Assembly: GCF_000092865.1 (NCBI RefSeq)
Contig: NC_014151.1
Coordinates: forward strand, 310,001 to 374,000
Direction: 5' to 3'
Length of the DNA stretch: 64,000 bases
Source: Cellulomonas flavigena DSM 20109
GTDB lineage: Bacteria > Actinomycetota > Actinomycetes > Actinomycetales > Cellulomonadaceae
The translations under genes were made by a program, and so were the position numbers. Under the pieces are notes generated by a model. The model was not told the origin of the DNA. It ran no database searches and saw nothing but the letters and a program-made list of their open reading frames with translations. Of this stretch, positions 40,963-49,118 are shown one piece after another (the first letter of the stretch is position 1; every line of letters begins with the position of its first letter).

Positions 40963-40994
40963 TGGATGGTAGTAGCGGCCGTCGGGCGACGCCA

Positions 40995-41402
40995 TCATGC
41001 CGGTCGGCGCACGGCCACCGCCTCGACCTCGACGAGCTGGTCCTCGTACCCCAGCACGGCCACGCCGAGCAGCGTGCTCGGGACGTCGTGGTCCCCGAAC
41101 GCGGCGCTGACCACGTCCCACACGGCGCCCAGGTCCTCGCGGCGCGACGACGCGACGTAGATCGTCGTGCGCGCGACGTCCGTCAGGCCCACGCCCGCGG
41201 CCTCCAGCGCGACGACGAGGTTCGCGACGACCTGCCGGGCCTGCCCGGCCACGTCGCCGACGGCCACGGTGCGGCCCTCGGCGTCGAGCGGGCACGCGCC
41301 CGCCGTGAGGACGAGACCCCCGGGGGCGGTGAGGGCCGCGTACGCGTAGGGCGCGGCGGCCAGGCGTTCCGAGCGGACGAGGGTCACGGCAGGCGCGGTC
41401 AT
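40995..41402 (-). CDS. RidA-family enamine/imine deaminase-like protein
   Basis: The protein is 135 aa. The YjgF/YER057c/UK114 fold is clear: YAALTAPGGLVLTAGACPLD, ARQVVANLVVALEAAGVGLT, DVARTTIYVASSRREDL and STLLGVAVLGYEDQLVEVEA. The catalytic Arg normally located in the TxxxRxxV segment near residue 105 is not obvious here, so imine hydrolase activity is uncertain. It stands alone. Confidence 0.87.
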   Translation of the reverse strand: MTAPAVTLVRSERLAAAPYAYAALTAPGGLVLTAGACPLDAEGRTVAVGDVAGQARQVVANLVVALEAAGVGLTDVARTTIYVASSRREDLGAVWDVVSAAFGDHDVPSTLLGVAVLGYEDQLVEVEAVAVRRPA

Positions 41403-41519
41403 CGCGCCATTCTGGCGGCTGGACGCGTGACGAGCCCGACCTTTCCCGCGTCGCCCACCACCGCCCGACCGGGGGACACTGGACCTCAGCACACCCGCCG
41501 TACCGATCGAGGAGTCACC

Positions 41520-42776
41520 GTGCCCCAGGCCACCGTCCGCTGGTTCGACGCCGAGCGGGGCTTCGGCTTCCTCGCTCTCGGTGACGACGCCGAGGACCTG
41601 TTCGTCCACGCGTCCGAGATCATCGGTGAGCCGCGCGTGCTCCGCGAGGGCCAGGAGGTCGAGTACGAGCTCGGCGAGGGTGACCGCGGCCCGCAGGCCC
41701 GTAAGGTGCGCGTCACGGGCGACGTCGCCGCCGACGCGACCCTCGGGCAGCTCGGCACCGTCTCCTGGTACGAGCCCGCCAAGGGCTACGGCTTCCTCAC
41801 GCCCGACGGCGGCGGCGCGGAGATCTTCGTGCACAGCTCGGCGGTCGTCGGCGGCGGGGTGCTGCACGACGGGCAGCGGGTCGCGTTCCTCGTCGTCGAC
41901 GGCGAGAAGGGCCCGCAGGCGGACCACCTGCTGCCGCTCGGCGCGCAGGCCGCGCCCGCCGGGCAGCCGGCGGGCGACGACGGCGCCGACGGCACCGTCA
42001 CCTGGTACGACGCCGAGAAGGGCTTCGGTTTCGTCGCGCCCGACGACGGTGGCGAGGACGTGTTCGCGCACGCGAAGTCCCTGGTCGGGGGCCTGTCGGA
42101 GCTCGTCGAGGGTGACCGCGTGACGTTCGACGTCGTCGACGGCGAGAAGGGCCCGCAGGCGCGCGACATCCGGCTCGTCGGTGGTGCACCCCGCTCGGCG
42201 CCCGCACCGCGTGGTGGGCGGCCCGCCGGTCGCCCGGGTGGCTCCGCCGCTCCGGTGCGCGGGGGCGAGGGGACCGTGGCGCGCTACGACGCCGACCGCG
42301 GCTTCGGCTTCATCCGCCCCGACGCGGGTGGTGACGACCTGTTCGTCCACGTGTCCGTGGTCCGCGGCGACGAGCCGTTGGAGGAGGGTGACCGCGTCCG
42401 GTACGAGGTGCGCCAGAGCGACCGCGGTCCGCAGGCGGACCGCGTCGAGCTGGTCGGCGCCGGTGGTGCGCCGCGCGGGCGCGGCGGGTACGACGCGCCC
42501 CGGGGCGGGTCGCGCGGCGGGGACCGCGGGGGGTCGTACGGCGACCGGGGCGGGTCGCGCGGTGGGGACGGCGGGGGCTCGTACGGCGGCGACCGTGGCG
42601 GCTCGCGCGGTGGTGACTCGCGCGGTGGCGGGTACCGCGGTGGCTCGCAGGGTGGCGGGTACCGCGGGGGCTCGCAGGGTGGCGGGTACCGAGGTGGGTC
42701 GCAGGGTGGTGACTCGCGCGGCGGCGGTCCGCGGGGCGACCGTCCGTCGCAGGACCGCCGGTCCGACCGCTGGTGA
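41520..42776 (+). CDS. Quadruple cold-shock-domain protein with RGG-box tail
   Basis: The protein is 418 aa. Four CSDs lie in tandem (about residues 4-67, 78-142, 156-222 and 250-315). Each keeps an RNP1 (RGFGFL, KGYGFL, KGFGFV, RGFGFI) and RNP2 (LFVHA, IFVHS, VFAHA, LFVHV) and a [DE]-[KR]-G-P-Q-A closing motif. The first linker is short, while the later two are Ala/Gly/Pro-rich. Residues 316-418 are a Gly/Arg/Ser/Tyr tail (RGGSRGGDRGGSYG and RGGYRGGSQGG-like repeats), a classic RNA-binding and phase-separating composition. GTG 41520 has GAGGAG 5 nt upstream. Ordinary bacterial Csp proteins are about 67 aa with one CSD. It is probably an RNA chaperone. It overlaps the next gene by 4 nt. Confidence 0.9.
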   Translation: MPQATVRWFDAERGFGFLALGDDAEDLFVHASEIIGEPRVLREGQEVEYELGEGDRGPQARKVRVTGDVAADATLGQLGTVSWYEPAKGYGFLTPDGGGAEIFVHSSAVVGGGVLHDGQRVAFLVVDGEKGPQADHLLPLGAQAAPAGQPAGDDGADGTVTWYDAEKGFGFVAPDDGGEDVFAHAKSLVGGLSELVEGDRVTFDVVDGEKGPQARDIRLVGGAPRSAPAPRGGRPAGRPGGSAAPVRGGEGTVARYDADRGFGFIRPDAGGDDLFVHVSVVRGDEPLEEGDRVRYEVRQSDRGPQADRVELVGAGGAPRGRGGYDAPRGGSRGGDRGGSYGDRGGSRGGDGGGSYGGDRGGSRGGDSRGGGYRGGSQGGGYRGGSQGGGYRGGSQGGDSRGGGPRGDRPSQDRRSDRW

Positions 42777-43336
42777 CCTCGGCCGCCCAGGCGCCGGCCC
42801 GCCGTCGCGGTGGACCGGTGCGGGCCGTGGCGGTGTACCTCGTCTCGACCGCGCTGCTCGCGCTGGTCGCGGTGCCGTGCGTCATCTGGCTGGTGGTGAT
42901 GGCGGACGAGATCGCGCAGGAGAACAGCAAGGCCGCCGGCCTGCCGAGCGGGCAGCTCGGGTGGGACTTCGCGCTCATGGTCGGGGCGCCGCCGGTGCTG
43001 GGCGTCGCGGTGGCGACGGGCGTCGCCGCCGCGGTCGCACGCCGCGCACACGCCGGTGACTGGCGGGTGCTCCTGGGCGCGGTGGTCGTCGTCGCCGCCG
43101 TCGTGGTGCGCGTCGTGGTCGCGGCGCTCGCCGGCTCCACCGCCACGCCGACGGCGGCCGGGTGGGCGACCGCCGCCGTGGTCGCGGGCGCGCTGACGGT
43201 CGCGCTCGCGGCCAGGAACCGCAGGCGGTCGGGGGCCACCGAGACACCGGTGGCTGCTGCCTCCGACGAGGTGGCCGCCGATGCCGCGTCGCCCCGGCCC
43301 TCGACGTCGTCGACGACTCCCGGTCCCGACTCCTGA
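42773..43336 (+). CDS. Small membrane protein downstream of the multi-CSD gene
   Basis: The protein is 187 aa with four transmembrane helices (VAVYLVSTALLALVAVPCVI, LMVGAPPVLGVAVATGVAAA, VLLGAVVVVAAVVVRVVVAA, AAVVAGALTVALAARN) and a Thr/Ser/Pro-rich tail. GTG 42773 overlaps the multi-CSD stop by 4 nt, so it is translationally coupled to that RNA-binding protein. I recognise no family. Confidence 0.65.
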   Translation: MTSAAQAPARRRGGPVRAVAVYLVSTALLALVAVPCVIWLVVMADEIAQENSKAAGLPSGQLGWDFALMVGAPPVLGVAVATGVAAAVARRAHAGDWRVLLGAVVVVAAVVVRVVVAALAGSTATPTAAGWATAAVVAGALTVALAARNRRRSGATETPVAAASDEVAADAASPRPSTSSTTPGPDS

Positions 43337-43499
43337 GACGGCCCGTGCGCGAGACCGGGCTCAGGTCGCTCATCGGGTGCGGTGACTCGACTCAGCCCGG
43401 TGTCGCGGTGCAGTCGTCCCGCCGAGCGGGCAGGCCGACGGGTCCGAGCCCGGCGGGCCGATCCGCGGACGGCGGTCGGCGGCGCCTACGCTCGAACGC

Positions 43500-44093
43500 A
43501 TGGTTCGTGACTACTTCGCCGGGGACCCCCGCACCAACCGTGAGCGGATGCTCGCCGGGGACCTCTACATCGCCGACGACCCCGACAGCGAGCGGATCGC
43601 GAAGGAGGCGCTGCGGCTGACGTACGAGTACCTCCGCGCCGAGGCCGCGGGGGAGCCGGACGCCCGGGCGCACCTCGTCGCGCTCCTCGGCGAGCTCGGC
43701 GAGGGTGCCTACGTCAAGCCGCCGCTGTTCGTCGACTACGGCGAGAACATCCGCATCGGCGCGCGGACCTTCGTCAACTCGAACCTCACCGCGCTCGACG
43801 TCGCCGCCATCACCATCGGCGAGGACTGCCAGATCGGCCCGAACGTCCAGCTGCTGACCCCCACCCACCCGGTCGACCCGGAGCCGCGCCGCGACAAGCT
43901 CGAGGCGGCCGAGCCCATCACGCTCGGCGACAACGTGTGGCTCGGCGGGGGCGTCATCGTGTGCCCCGGTGTGACGATCGGCGACAACACGGTCGTCGGC
44001 GCGGGGGCGGTGGTCACCAAGGACCTGCCGGCGGACGTCGTCGCGGTGGGCAACCCCGCGCGCGTGGTGCGGCAGATCGGCGAGCAGGCCTGA
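43500..44093 (+). CDS. Sugar O-acetyltransferase (Maa/NodL type)
   Basis: The protein is 197 aa. The N-terminal maltose-acetyltransferase region (RERMLAGDLYIADDPDSERI) precedes a left-handed beta-helix of hexapeptide repeats (ENIRIGARTFVNSNLTALDV, ITIGEDCQIGPNVQLLTPTH, ITLGDNVWLGGGVIVCPGVT). The catalytic His is in TPTHPVD. The gene is monocistronic. TACGCT ends 7 nt before ATG 43500 (leaderless). Confidence 0.92.
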   Translation: MVRDYFAGDPRTNRERMLAGDLYIADDPDSERIAKEALRLTYEYLRAEAAGEPDARAHLVALLGELGEGAYVKPPLFVDYGENIRIGARTFVNSNLTALDVAAITIGEDCQIGPNVQLLTPTHPVDPEPRRDKLEAAEPITLGDNVWLGGGVIVCPGVTIGDNTVVGAGAVVTKDLPADVVAVGNPARVVRQIGEQA

Positions 44094-44164
44094 CGCGGCA
44101 CCGGCGGGTGGCCACGCGCGACGGCCTGCTGGACTCGCCGACGACCCGAGCGTGACCCCGCGTC

Positions 44165-44971
44165 TCAGCTGGTGACCGTGCGGAACGGGTCGGCGGTGCG
44201 GACCATCTCGACCGGCACCTCCGGCACGGCCTCGGCGAGCCAGCCGGCGAGCTCCACCATGCCCTCCTGCTCCGAGGGCACGTGGCCGACGACGACCAGG
44301 CCGGCGCTCAGGCCCGCGGCCACCGCGTCGACGGCATGCTCGACGGTCTCCCACTCGTGCGCCTCGCCGACGACGACGGCGTCGACGTCGGGCCGCGCGA
44401 GCAGGTGCCGGTTGAGCTCGAAGCCCCAGAACCCGGGCTGCAGCCCGACGGTCGACACCGGGGTGCCCGGCTCGCCGACGTACCGCAGCGCCCGCGCCCC
44501 GAGGGACCGGGCGACGTGCGCGGCCAGCTCGCCGAGGGTCGTGGCGGGCAGGTCGTAGATCCCCGGGTCGCCCGCGCGCTCGGCGTCGAGCCAGCCCAGG
44601 GCGCGCGCGGTGCCGGTGAGGATGCCGTCGGGCTCGCGGTCGTGCACCGCGTCGTGCTGGTGGTGGACGACGAGCCCGTGCTCGGCGACGAACGCCTTCT
44701 TGGCCGCGTACACCGGGTCGCCCTCGGCCTCGAAGGTCGCGTCCGACGCTCCGTGGTGGTCGAAGTACAGGGGCTCGTGCGTGAGGACGAGGTCCAGCCC
44801 GCGCTCGGCGGCGGTGCGGAGCACGTCGAGCGTCGCCATCATCGTCACGGCGACCCCGCGGACCGGCGCGTCGGGGTCGCCGGCGAGGAACCCGTCGACC
44901 GTCGTCTCCCGCCCGGGTGCGCCGATGCGCGCGTCGAGCCGCTCCACCACCTGCCGTGCCGTGATCGTCAC
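44165..44971 (-). CDS. Nif3-like dinuclear metal-centre protein
   Basis: The protein is 268 aa. Metal ligands are visible in LVLTHEPLYFDHHG, VVHHQHDAVHD and the C-terminal GHVPSEQEGM (His and Glu). GTG 44971 is preferred to GTG 44980 because TAGGGT ends 7 nt before it and would overlap the other start. The family is conserved but its biochemical role is unsettled; a GTP-cyclohydrolase-I-like or hydrolase activity has been proposed. Confidence 0.85.
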   Translation of the reverse strand: MTITARQVVERLDARIGAPGRETTVDGFLAGDPDAPVRGVAVTMMATLDVLRTAAERGLDLVLTHEPLYFDHHGASDATFEAEGDPVYAAKKAFVAEHGLVVHHQHDAVHDREPDGILTGTARALGWLDAERAGDPGIYDLPATTLGELAAHVARSLGARALRYVGEPGTPVSTVGLQPGFWGFELNRHLLARPDVDAVVVGEAHEWETVEHAVDAVAAGLSAGLVVVGHVPSEQEGMVELAGWLAEAVPEVPVEMVRTADPFRTVTS

Positions 44972-45016
44972 GCGGGCCACCCTAACCGCGTCACGGGGCT
45001 GCGCCAGGGCGTCACG

Positions 45017-45029
45017 GCAAACGTTTCGC
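45017..45029 (+). promoter_or_regulatory. LacI-type operator-like motif ahead of the AA10-CBM2 gene
   Basis: GCAAACGTTTCGC contains the AAACGTTT core typical of LacI/GalR operators. The same element (GTAAACGATTCGC, 11 of 13 matches) precedes the expansin-CBM2 gene. It ends 74 nt before the AA10 start codon. Confidence 0.5.
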
Positions 45030-45103
45030 AGCGTTGCCTCGGGCGTGGTCCGACCGCAAGGTGCTCGCTACGTCCCTACGTCCCGACGTCCCGGAGGTGG
45101 ACC

Positions 45104-46210
45104 ATGTCCCGCATCTCGCCCCTGCGCCGCGTCGCCGCAGCCTGCGGCGCTCTCGCCATCGGCGCCGCGACGGTCGTGGGCTCGATCGCCCTCGCCGCGC
45201 CCGCGTCGGCCCACGGTGCCGTGTCCGACCCGCCGTCGCGCATCTACGGCTGCTGGGAGCGATGGGCGAGCAACTTCACCGACCCGGCCATGGCGACCTC
45301 CGACCCGCAGTGCTGGGACGCGTGGCAGAGCGAGCCGCAGGCCATGTGGAACTGGAACGGCATGTTCAAGGAGGGCGCCGCCGGGCAGCACGAGCAGTCG
45401 ATCCCCGACGGGAAGCTCTGCTCGGCGGACAACCCGCTGTACGCCGCGGCGGACGACCCGGGCCCGTGGCGCACGACGCCGGTGGACCACGACTTCCGGC
45501 TCACGCTCCACGACCCGTCCAACCACGGTGCCGACTACCTGAAGATCTACGTGACGAAGCAGGGCTACGACGCCCGGTCCGAGGCCCTGACGTGGGCGGA
45601 CCTCGAGCTCGTCAAGACCACCGGCCGCTACGCGACGTCCAGCCCGTACGTCACCGACGTGAGCGTGCCGCGCGACCGCACCGGGCACCACGTGGTCTTC
45701 ACGATCTGGCAGGCGAGCCACCTCGACCAGCCGTACTACCAGTGCAGCGACGTGACCTTCGGTGGCGGTGGGACGCCGACGACGTCCCCGACCACACCGG
45801 CCCCGACGCCGACCACGCCCGCGCCCACCACACCGGCCCCGACGCCGACCACGCCCGCACCCACCACTCCCGCGCCGACGACGCCTGCCCCGACGACGCC
45901 TGCCCCGACGACGCCGGCGCCCACGCAGCCCGCCGATGGTGCCTGCACCGCGGCGATCGAGGTCGTCAGCGCGTGGCAGGGCGGCTACCAGGCGACCGTG
46001 ACCGTCACCGCCGGGTCCGGCGGGCTGGACGGATGGACGGTGACGGTCCCCGGCGCCACCATCACGCAGGCGTGGAACGGCACCGCCACGGGCAGCACCA
46101 TCACGGCGGCCGGCTGGAACGGCACGGTCGCCGCGGGCGGCACCGCCGGCGTGGGCTTCCTCGGCAGCGGCAGCCCCGACGGTCTCACCGCCACCTGCGC
46201 AGCCGCCTGA
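45104..46210 (+). CDS. AA10 lytic polysaccharide monooxygenase with CBM2
   Basis: The protein is 368 aa. A signal peptide ends PASA, so mature His1 (HGAVSDPPSR, residue 37) starts the copper histidine brace. The AA10 domain runs to about residue 221, with further His in LHDPSNHGAD and the C-terminal VVFTIWQASHLDQPYYQCSD strand. A Pro/Thr linker of about 55 residues (TTPAPTPTTPAPT repeats) leads to a CBM2 (about 278-368) with Cys at both ends and exposed Trp (SAWQGG, GWTVTV, AWNGT, GWNGT). The enzyme oxidatively cleaves crystalline cellulose or chitin; CBM2 favours cellulose. GGAGGTGG lies 5 nt before ATG 45104. Confidence 0.93.
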   Translation: MSRISPLRRVAAACGALAIGAATVVGSIALAAPASAHGAVSDPPSRIYGCWERWASNFTDPAMATSDPQCWDAWQSEPQAMWNWNGMFKEGAAGQHEQSIPDGKLCSADNPLYAAADDPGPWRTTPVDHDFRLTLHDPSNHGADYLKIYVTKQGYDARSEALTWADLELVKTTGRYATSSPYVTDVSVPRDRTGHHVVFTIWQASHLDQPYYQCSDVTFGGGGTPTTSPTTPAPTPTTPAPTTPAPTPTTPAPTTPAPTTPAPTTPAPTTPAPTQPADGACTAAIEVVSAWQGGYQATVTVTAGSGGLDGWTVTVPGATITQAWNGTATGSTITAAGWNGTVAAGGTAGVGFLGSGSPDGLTATCAAA

Positions 46211-46221
46211 CGCCCGCTCCG

Positions 46222-46310
46222 CCCCGCCGAGCGCGGCACCCGATCGCCGAGCGCGGTACGTCGGAGTACCGCGCTCGGCGGCGGAGTGCCGCGCTCGCGC
46301 GCTCGGCGGG
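46222..46310. terminator. Nested hairpins after the AA10 gene
   Basis: The inner arms GCCGAGCGCGGTAC (46246-46259) / GTACCGCGCTCGGC (46266-46279) are a perfect 14-bp stem. Outer copies of the same motif (CCGCCGAGCGCGGCAC and its complement) flank it, so two alternative stacked hairpins can form. It is a strong candidate terminator. Confidence 0.7.
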
Positions 46311-46376
46311 GCCGATGAGTTCGTCAGGCGGCGCAGGTCGACACCGGCACGCACCCGCGACCACCGGAGGACCCCC

Positions 46377-47243
46377 ATGACCGAGACCCGCACCCTCGAG
46401 GTGCCCGGCGCCAGCATCGTGTACGACGTGCGCGGGCCCCTGCCGCCTGCCGACGGGCAGCCGCCCCTCGTGCTCATCGGGCAGCCGATGGACGCCAGCG
46501 GCTTCGGCACCCTCGCGTCGTACCTCGCCGACCGCACCGTCGTCACGTACGACCCGCGAGGTCTCGGACGCAGCACGCGCACCGACGGCTCGACCGCGCA
46601 GGACCCGCGCGTCCAGGCGGAGGACCTGCACGCGCTCGTCGGCGAGCTCGGCGGCGGGCCCGTCGACCTGTTCGGCAGCAGCGGCGGCGCGATCACCGCG
46701 CTGGCGTGGGTGACCGCCCACCCGCAGGACGTCCGGACGGTCGTCGCGCACGAGCCGCCGCTGATCGAGGTGCTGCCCGACGCGGCCGAGGCCCGGGCCG
46801 CGTCCGCGCGCGTCGACGCCGCGTACGCCGAGCGCGGGTGGGGCTGGGGCATGGCCGCGTTCATCGCGTTCACGTCCTGGCAGGGCCCGTTCCCCGCGGA
46901 CTTCCTCACCGAGCTGCCCGACCCGGCGACGTTCGGGATGCCGGGCGACGACGACGGCTCGCGCGACGACCCGCTGCTGTCCGACGCGTCGGACCAGGTC
47001 GTGGCCTACGAGCCGGACGTCGAGGCGCTGCGGTCGTCCGCGACGCGCGTCGTGCTCGCAGCGGGCATCGAGAGCGAGGGGATCGTCACGTGGCGCACCA
47101 CGCACGCGCTCGCCGAGCGGCTCGGCACGCAGGTCGCGGTGTTCCCCAGCAACCACGGCGGGTTCCTCGGTGACGAGTTCGGCATGCCGGGGCAGCCGGA
47201 GGCGTTCGCGGCGCGCCTGCGGGAGGTGCTGGCGGGGTCGTGA
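46377..47243 (+). CDS. Alpha/beta-fold hydrolase
   Basis: The protein is 288 aa. The nucleophile elbow is VDLFGSSGGAITALAW (Ser), the oxyanion region is LIGQPMDASGFGTL, the strand-4 motif is VVTYDPRGLGRSTRTDGS and the His is in FPSNHGGFLGDE. GAGGACCCCC precedes ATG 46377. The substrate is unknown. It stands alone between two strong hairpins. Confidence 0.88.
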   Translation: MTETRTLEVPGASIVYDVRGPLPPADGQPPLVLIGQPMDASGFGTLASYLADRTVVTYDPRGLGRSTRTDGSTAQDPRVQAEDLHALVGELGGGPVDLFGSSGGAITALAWVTAHPQDVRTVVAHEPPLIEVLPDAAEARAASARVDAAYAERGWGWGMAAFIAFTSWQGPFPADFLTELPDPATFGMPGDDDGSRDDPLLSDASDQVVAYEPDVEALRSSATRVVLAAGIESEGIVTWRTTHALAERLGTQVAVFPSNHGGFLGDEFGMPGQPEAFAARLREVLAGS

Positions 47244-47248
47244 CGCCC

Positions 47249-47285
47249 TGAGGCGTTCGGGACGTCAGGCGTCCCGAACGCCTCA
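47249..47285. terminator. Hairpin between convergent hydrolase and phosphatase genes
   Basis: The perfect 16-bp arms TGAGGCGTTCGGGACG / CGTCCCGAACGCCTCA enclose a 5-nt loop, just after the hydrolase stop and just before the phosphatase stop. No U-tract follows. Confidence 0.75.
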
Positions 47286-47289
47286 CGCG

Positions 47290-47973
47290 TCAGGCCGATG
47301 CCAGGTGTCGCACGTCGCCCACCGTCACCACCGCGCGGTTGTGGAAGAACCCGTCCTCGCGCAGCGTCGTGATGCTCCCCGACGGCACGGGGAACGCGAC
47401 GTGGCCGGCCGCCTCGACGGGCATGCCGATCCACGCGGCCACGACGAGCCCGGCGGTGAACCCGTGCGTCACGACCACGAGCTCGTCGACGTCGAGGCCG
47501 AGCGCGTCGGTCGTCGCGCGGTAGGCGCGCACGGCGACGTCGAGCCGCGTCTCGGAGCCCGCCGGCCCGTCGTGGTGCCCCAACCGGTCGCCCACGGCGG
47601 GCGGCGGGACGAACCGCGCGTCGAGCCACGCCTGCGGCCGCCCGCCCGCCTCGCCGTACGACTTCTCCCGCAGCCGTGGGTCGAGGACGGGCGCGACGCC
47701 GAGCACGTCGGCCACCACCTCGGCCGTGCGGCGCGTGCGGCGCAGGTCGGACGTGACGACGGCGACCGACGCGCCGGGCGCCACCCGGTCACGCAGCGCC
47801 GCCGCGATCGCCGCCGCCTGCCGCTCGCCGCGCGGTGTGAGGCCGGAGTCGAACTGCCCGCCGACCAGCCCGTCGACGTGGTGGGTCGCCTCCGGGTGCG
47901 TCACGACGCTCAGCGTCCGCACGCGGGGCGGCACGACGCCGGGGACGGGCGGGGCAGGGAACGCGTCGGTCAT
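47290..47973 (-). CDS. Histidine-phosphatase-superfamily protein with altered RHG motif
   Basis: The protein is 227 aa. It has the phosphoglycerate-mutase-like layout: N-terminal strand LSVVTHPEATHHVDGLVGGQ, VVTSDLRRTRRTAEVVADVL (Arg), REKSYGEAGG (acid) and VVVTHGFTAGLVVAAW (second His). The N-terminal signature, normally RHGE, is THPE: the phospho-acceptor His remains but the phosphate-binding Arg and the Gly are replaced. CAGGAT ends 7 nt before ATG 47973. It may be active on an unusual substrate or be a non-catalytic member. Confidence 0.85.
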   Translation of the reverse strand: MTDAFPAPPVPGVVPPRVRTLSVVTHPEATHHVDGLVGGQFDSGLTPRGERQAAAIAAALRDRVAPGASVAVVTSDLRRTRRTAEVVADVLGVAPVLDPRLREKSYGEAGGRPQAWLDARFVPPPAVGDRLGHHDGPAGSETRLDVAVRAYRATTDALGLDVDELVVVTHGFTAGLVVAAWIGMPVEAAGHVAFPVPSGSITTLREDGFFHNRAVVTVGDVRHLASA

Positions 47974-48002
47974 GCCCGTCATCCTGCCGGGCGGTGCTGC
48001 GG

Positions 48003-48425
48003 TCAACGGCCGGCCGGGGCGGTGAGGGGGTCCGGGTCGCGACGCGTGCGGCCGTCGTCCGTGACTATCGCGAAGCCCTCGCGCGCCCAGTACTCGAACC
48101 CGCCGACGAGCTCGCGGACGCGCGTGTACCCGAGCTCGGCCAGCGCGTACGCGCCCCACGTGCTGCCGTTGCAGCCCGGGCCCCAGCAGTACACGACGAC
48201 GTCGGCGTCGAGGTCGGGCAGGAGGTCGCGGGCCCGGGCGGACAGCTCGGCGCCGGGGACGTGGACGGCACCCGGGATGCGGCCCTGACGCCAGCCGGCC
48301 TCCGAGCGGACGTCGACGACCACGGGGGCGCGCCCGGCGGCCCGGTCCGCGGCGAGGTCGGCGGGGTCGGTCTCGTACGTGAGCTTGGCGGCGAAGAAGT
48401 CGCGCGCGGTGATCGAGGTCTGCAT
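48003..48425 (-). CDS. Rhodanese-domain sulfurtransferase
   Basis: The protein is 140 aa. The single rhodanese domain has VVVDVRSEAGWRQGRIPGAV (Asp-Val-Arg), the active-site loop VVYCWGPGCNGSTWGAYALA and C-terminal VRELVGGFEYWAREGF. The Cys loop contains two Cys (YC and GC). ATG 48425 is used; ATG 48434 is 3 codons longer. It is divergent from an Lrp-type regulator. Confidence 0.9.
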   Translation of the reverse strand: MQTSITARDFFAAKLTYETDPADLAADRAAGRAPVVVDVRSEAGWRQGRIPGAVHVPGAELSARARDLLPDLDADVVVYCWGPGCNGSTWGAYALAELGYTRVRELVGGFEYWAREGFAIVTDDGRTRRDPDPLTAPAGR

Positions 48426-48519
48426 GGCGTCCATCGAACCGAGGCGCGCCCGCGCTGACCAGGAGCGATGCACGCCGGATCGTCCCCGCGGCCGTCGTTC
48501 CGCCGGTATGTTGCGCGCC

Positions 48520-48978
48520 ATGCCGCCGATTCCACGGATCGACCTCGACGCGACCGACCACCGCATCCTCGAGCACCTGCAGCGCGACGGGCGCGTCAGC
48601 ATTGCCGACCTCGCGCGCGCCGTGTCCCTGTCGCCGAGCGCGACGGCCGACCGGGTCCGCCGTCTCACGGACGCGGGCGTGATCACCGGCTACGCCGCGA
48701 CCGTCGACCCCGAGGCGCTGGGCTACCCGATCATGGCGTTCGTGCGCCTGGCGTACCCGTCGGGCAACTACCGGCCGTTCCACGAGCTCGTCGACACCAC
48801 GCCGGAGGTCGTCGAGGCCCACCACGTCACCGGCGTCGACTGCTTCGTCATCAAGGTGATCGCCCGGTCGATGCCCGACCTCGAGCGCATCACCGGCAAG
48901 CTCGCGACGCTCGGCGGCATCACGACCAGCGTCGTGTACTCGACGACCGTGCCGCGCCGGAACCTGCTGCCGGCCTGA
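48520..48978 (+). CDS. Lrp/AsnC-family regulator
   Basis: The protein is 152 aa. The N-terminal HTH (DATDHRILEHLQRDGRVSIA, DLARAVSLSPSATADRVRRL) precedes a RAM/ASNC effector domain (VVEAHHVTGVDCFVIKVIA). TATGTT ends 7 nt before ATG 48520, which decides this start over ATG 48508 inside the -10. It is divergent from the rhodanese gene and probably controls it. Confidence 0.9.
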   Translation: MPPIPRIDLDATDHRILEHLQRDGRVSIADLARAVSLSPSATADRVRRLTDAGVITGYAATVDPEALGYPIMAFVRLAYPSGNYRPFHELVDTTPEVVEAHHVTGVDCFVIKVIARSMPDLERITGKLATLGGITTSVVYSTTVPRRNLLPA

Positions 48979-49118
48979 CGCGGCGCCCTCGGACCACACG
49001 GTCCACGTCCTGGCCGGGTGTGGGCGGCCGCCCGTAGCGTCGGGCCGAGGAGCCGCACGTGGGACGCAGCCGCTCCGCGGCTGGACGCCGGCGCCAGGAA
49101 GTCGAGAGGGGCACTCGC

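Noticed and set aside
43337..43499. Possible small gene or RNA between the membrane-protein and acetyltransferase genes
   Set aside because: No ribosome site, hairpin or conserved-looking frame was seen; only the TACGCT promoter at 43487 is supported.
44900..45104. CelR/CebR-type 14-bp site TGGGAGCGCTCCCA ahead of the AA10 gene
   Set aside because: No such palindrome is present there or upstream of the expansin-like gene; only the GYAAACGWTTCGC element recurs.
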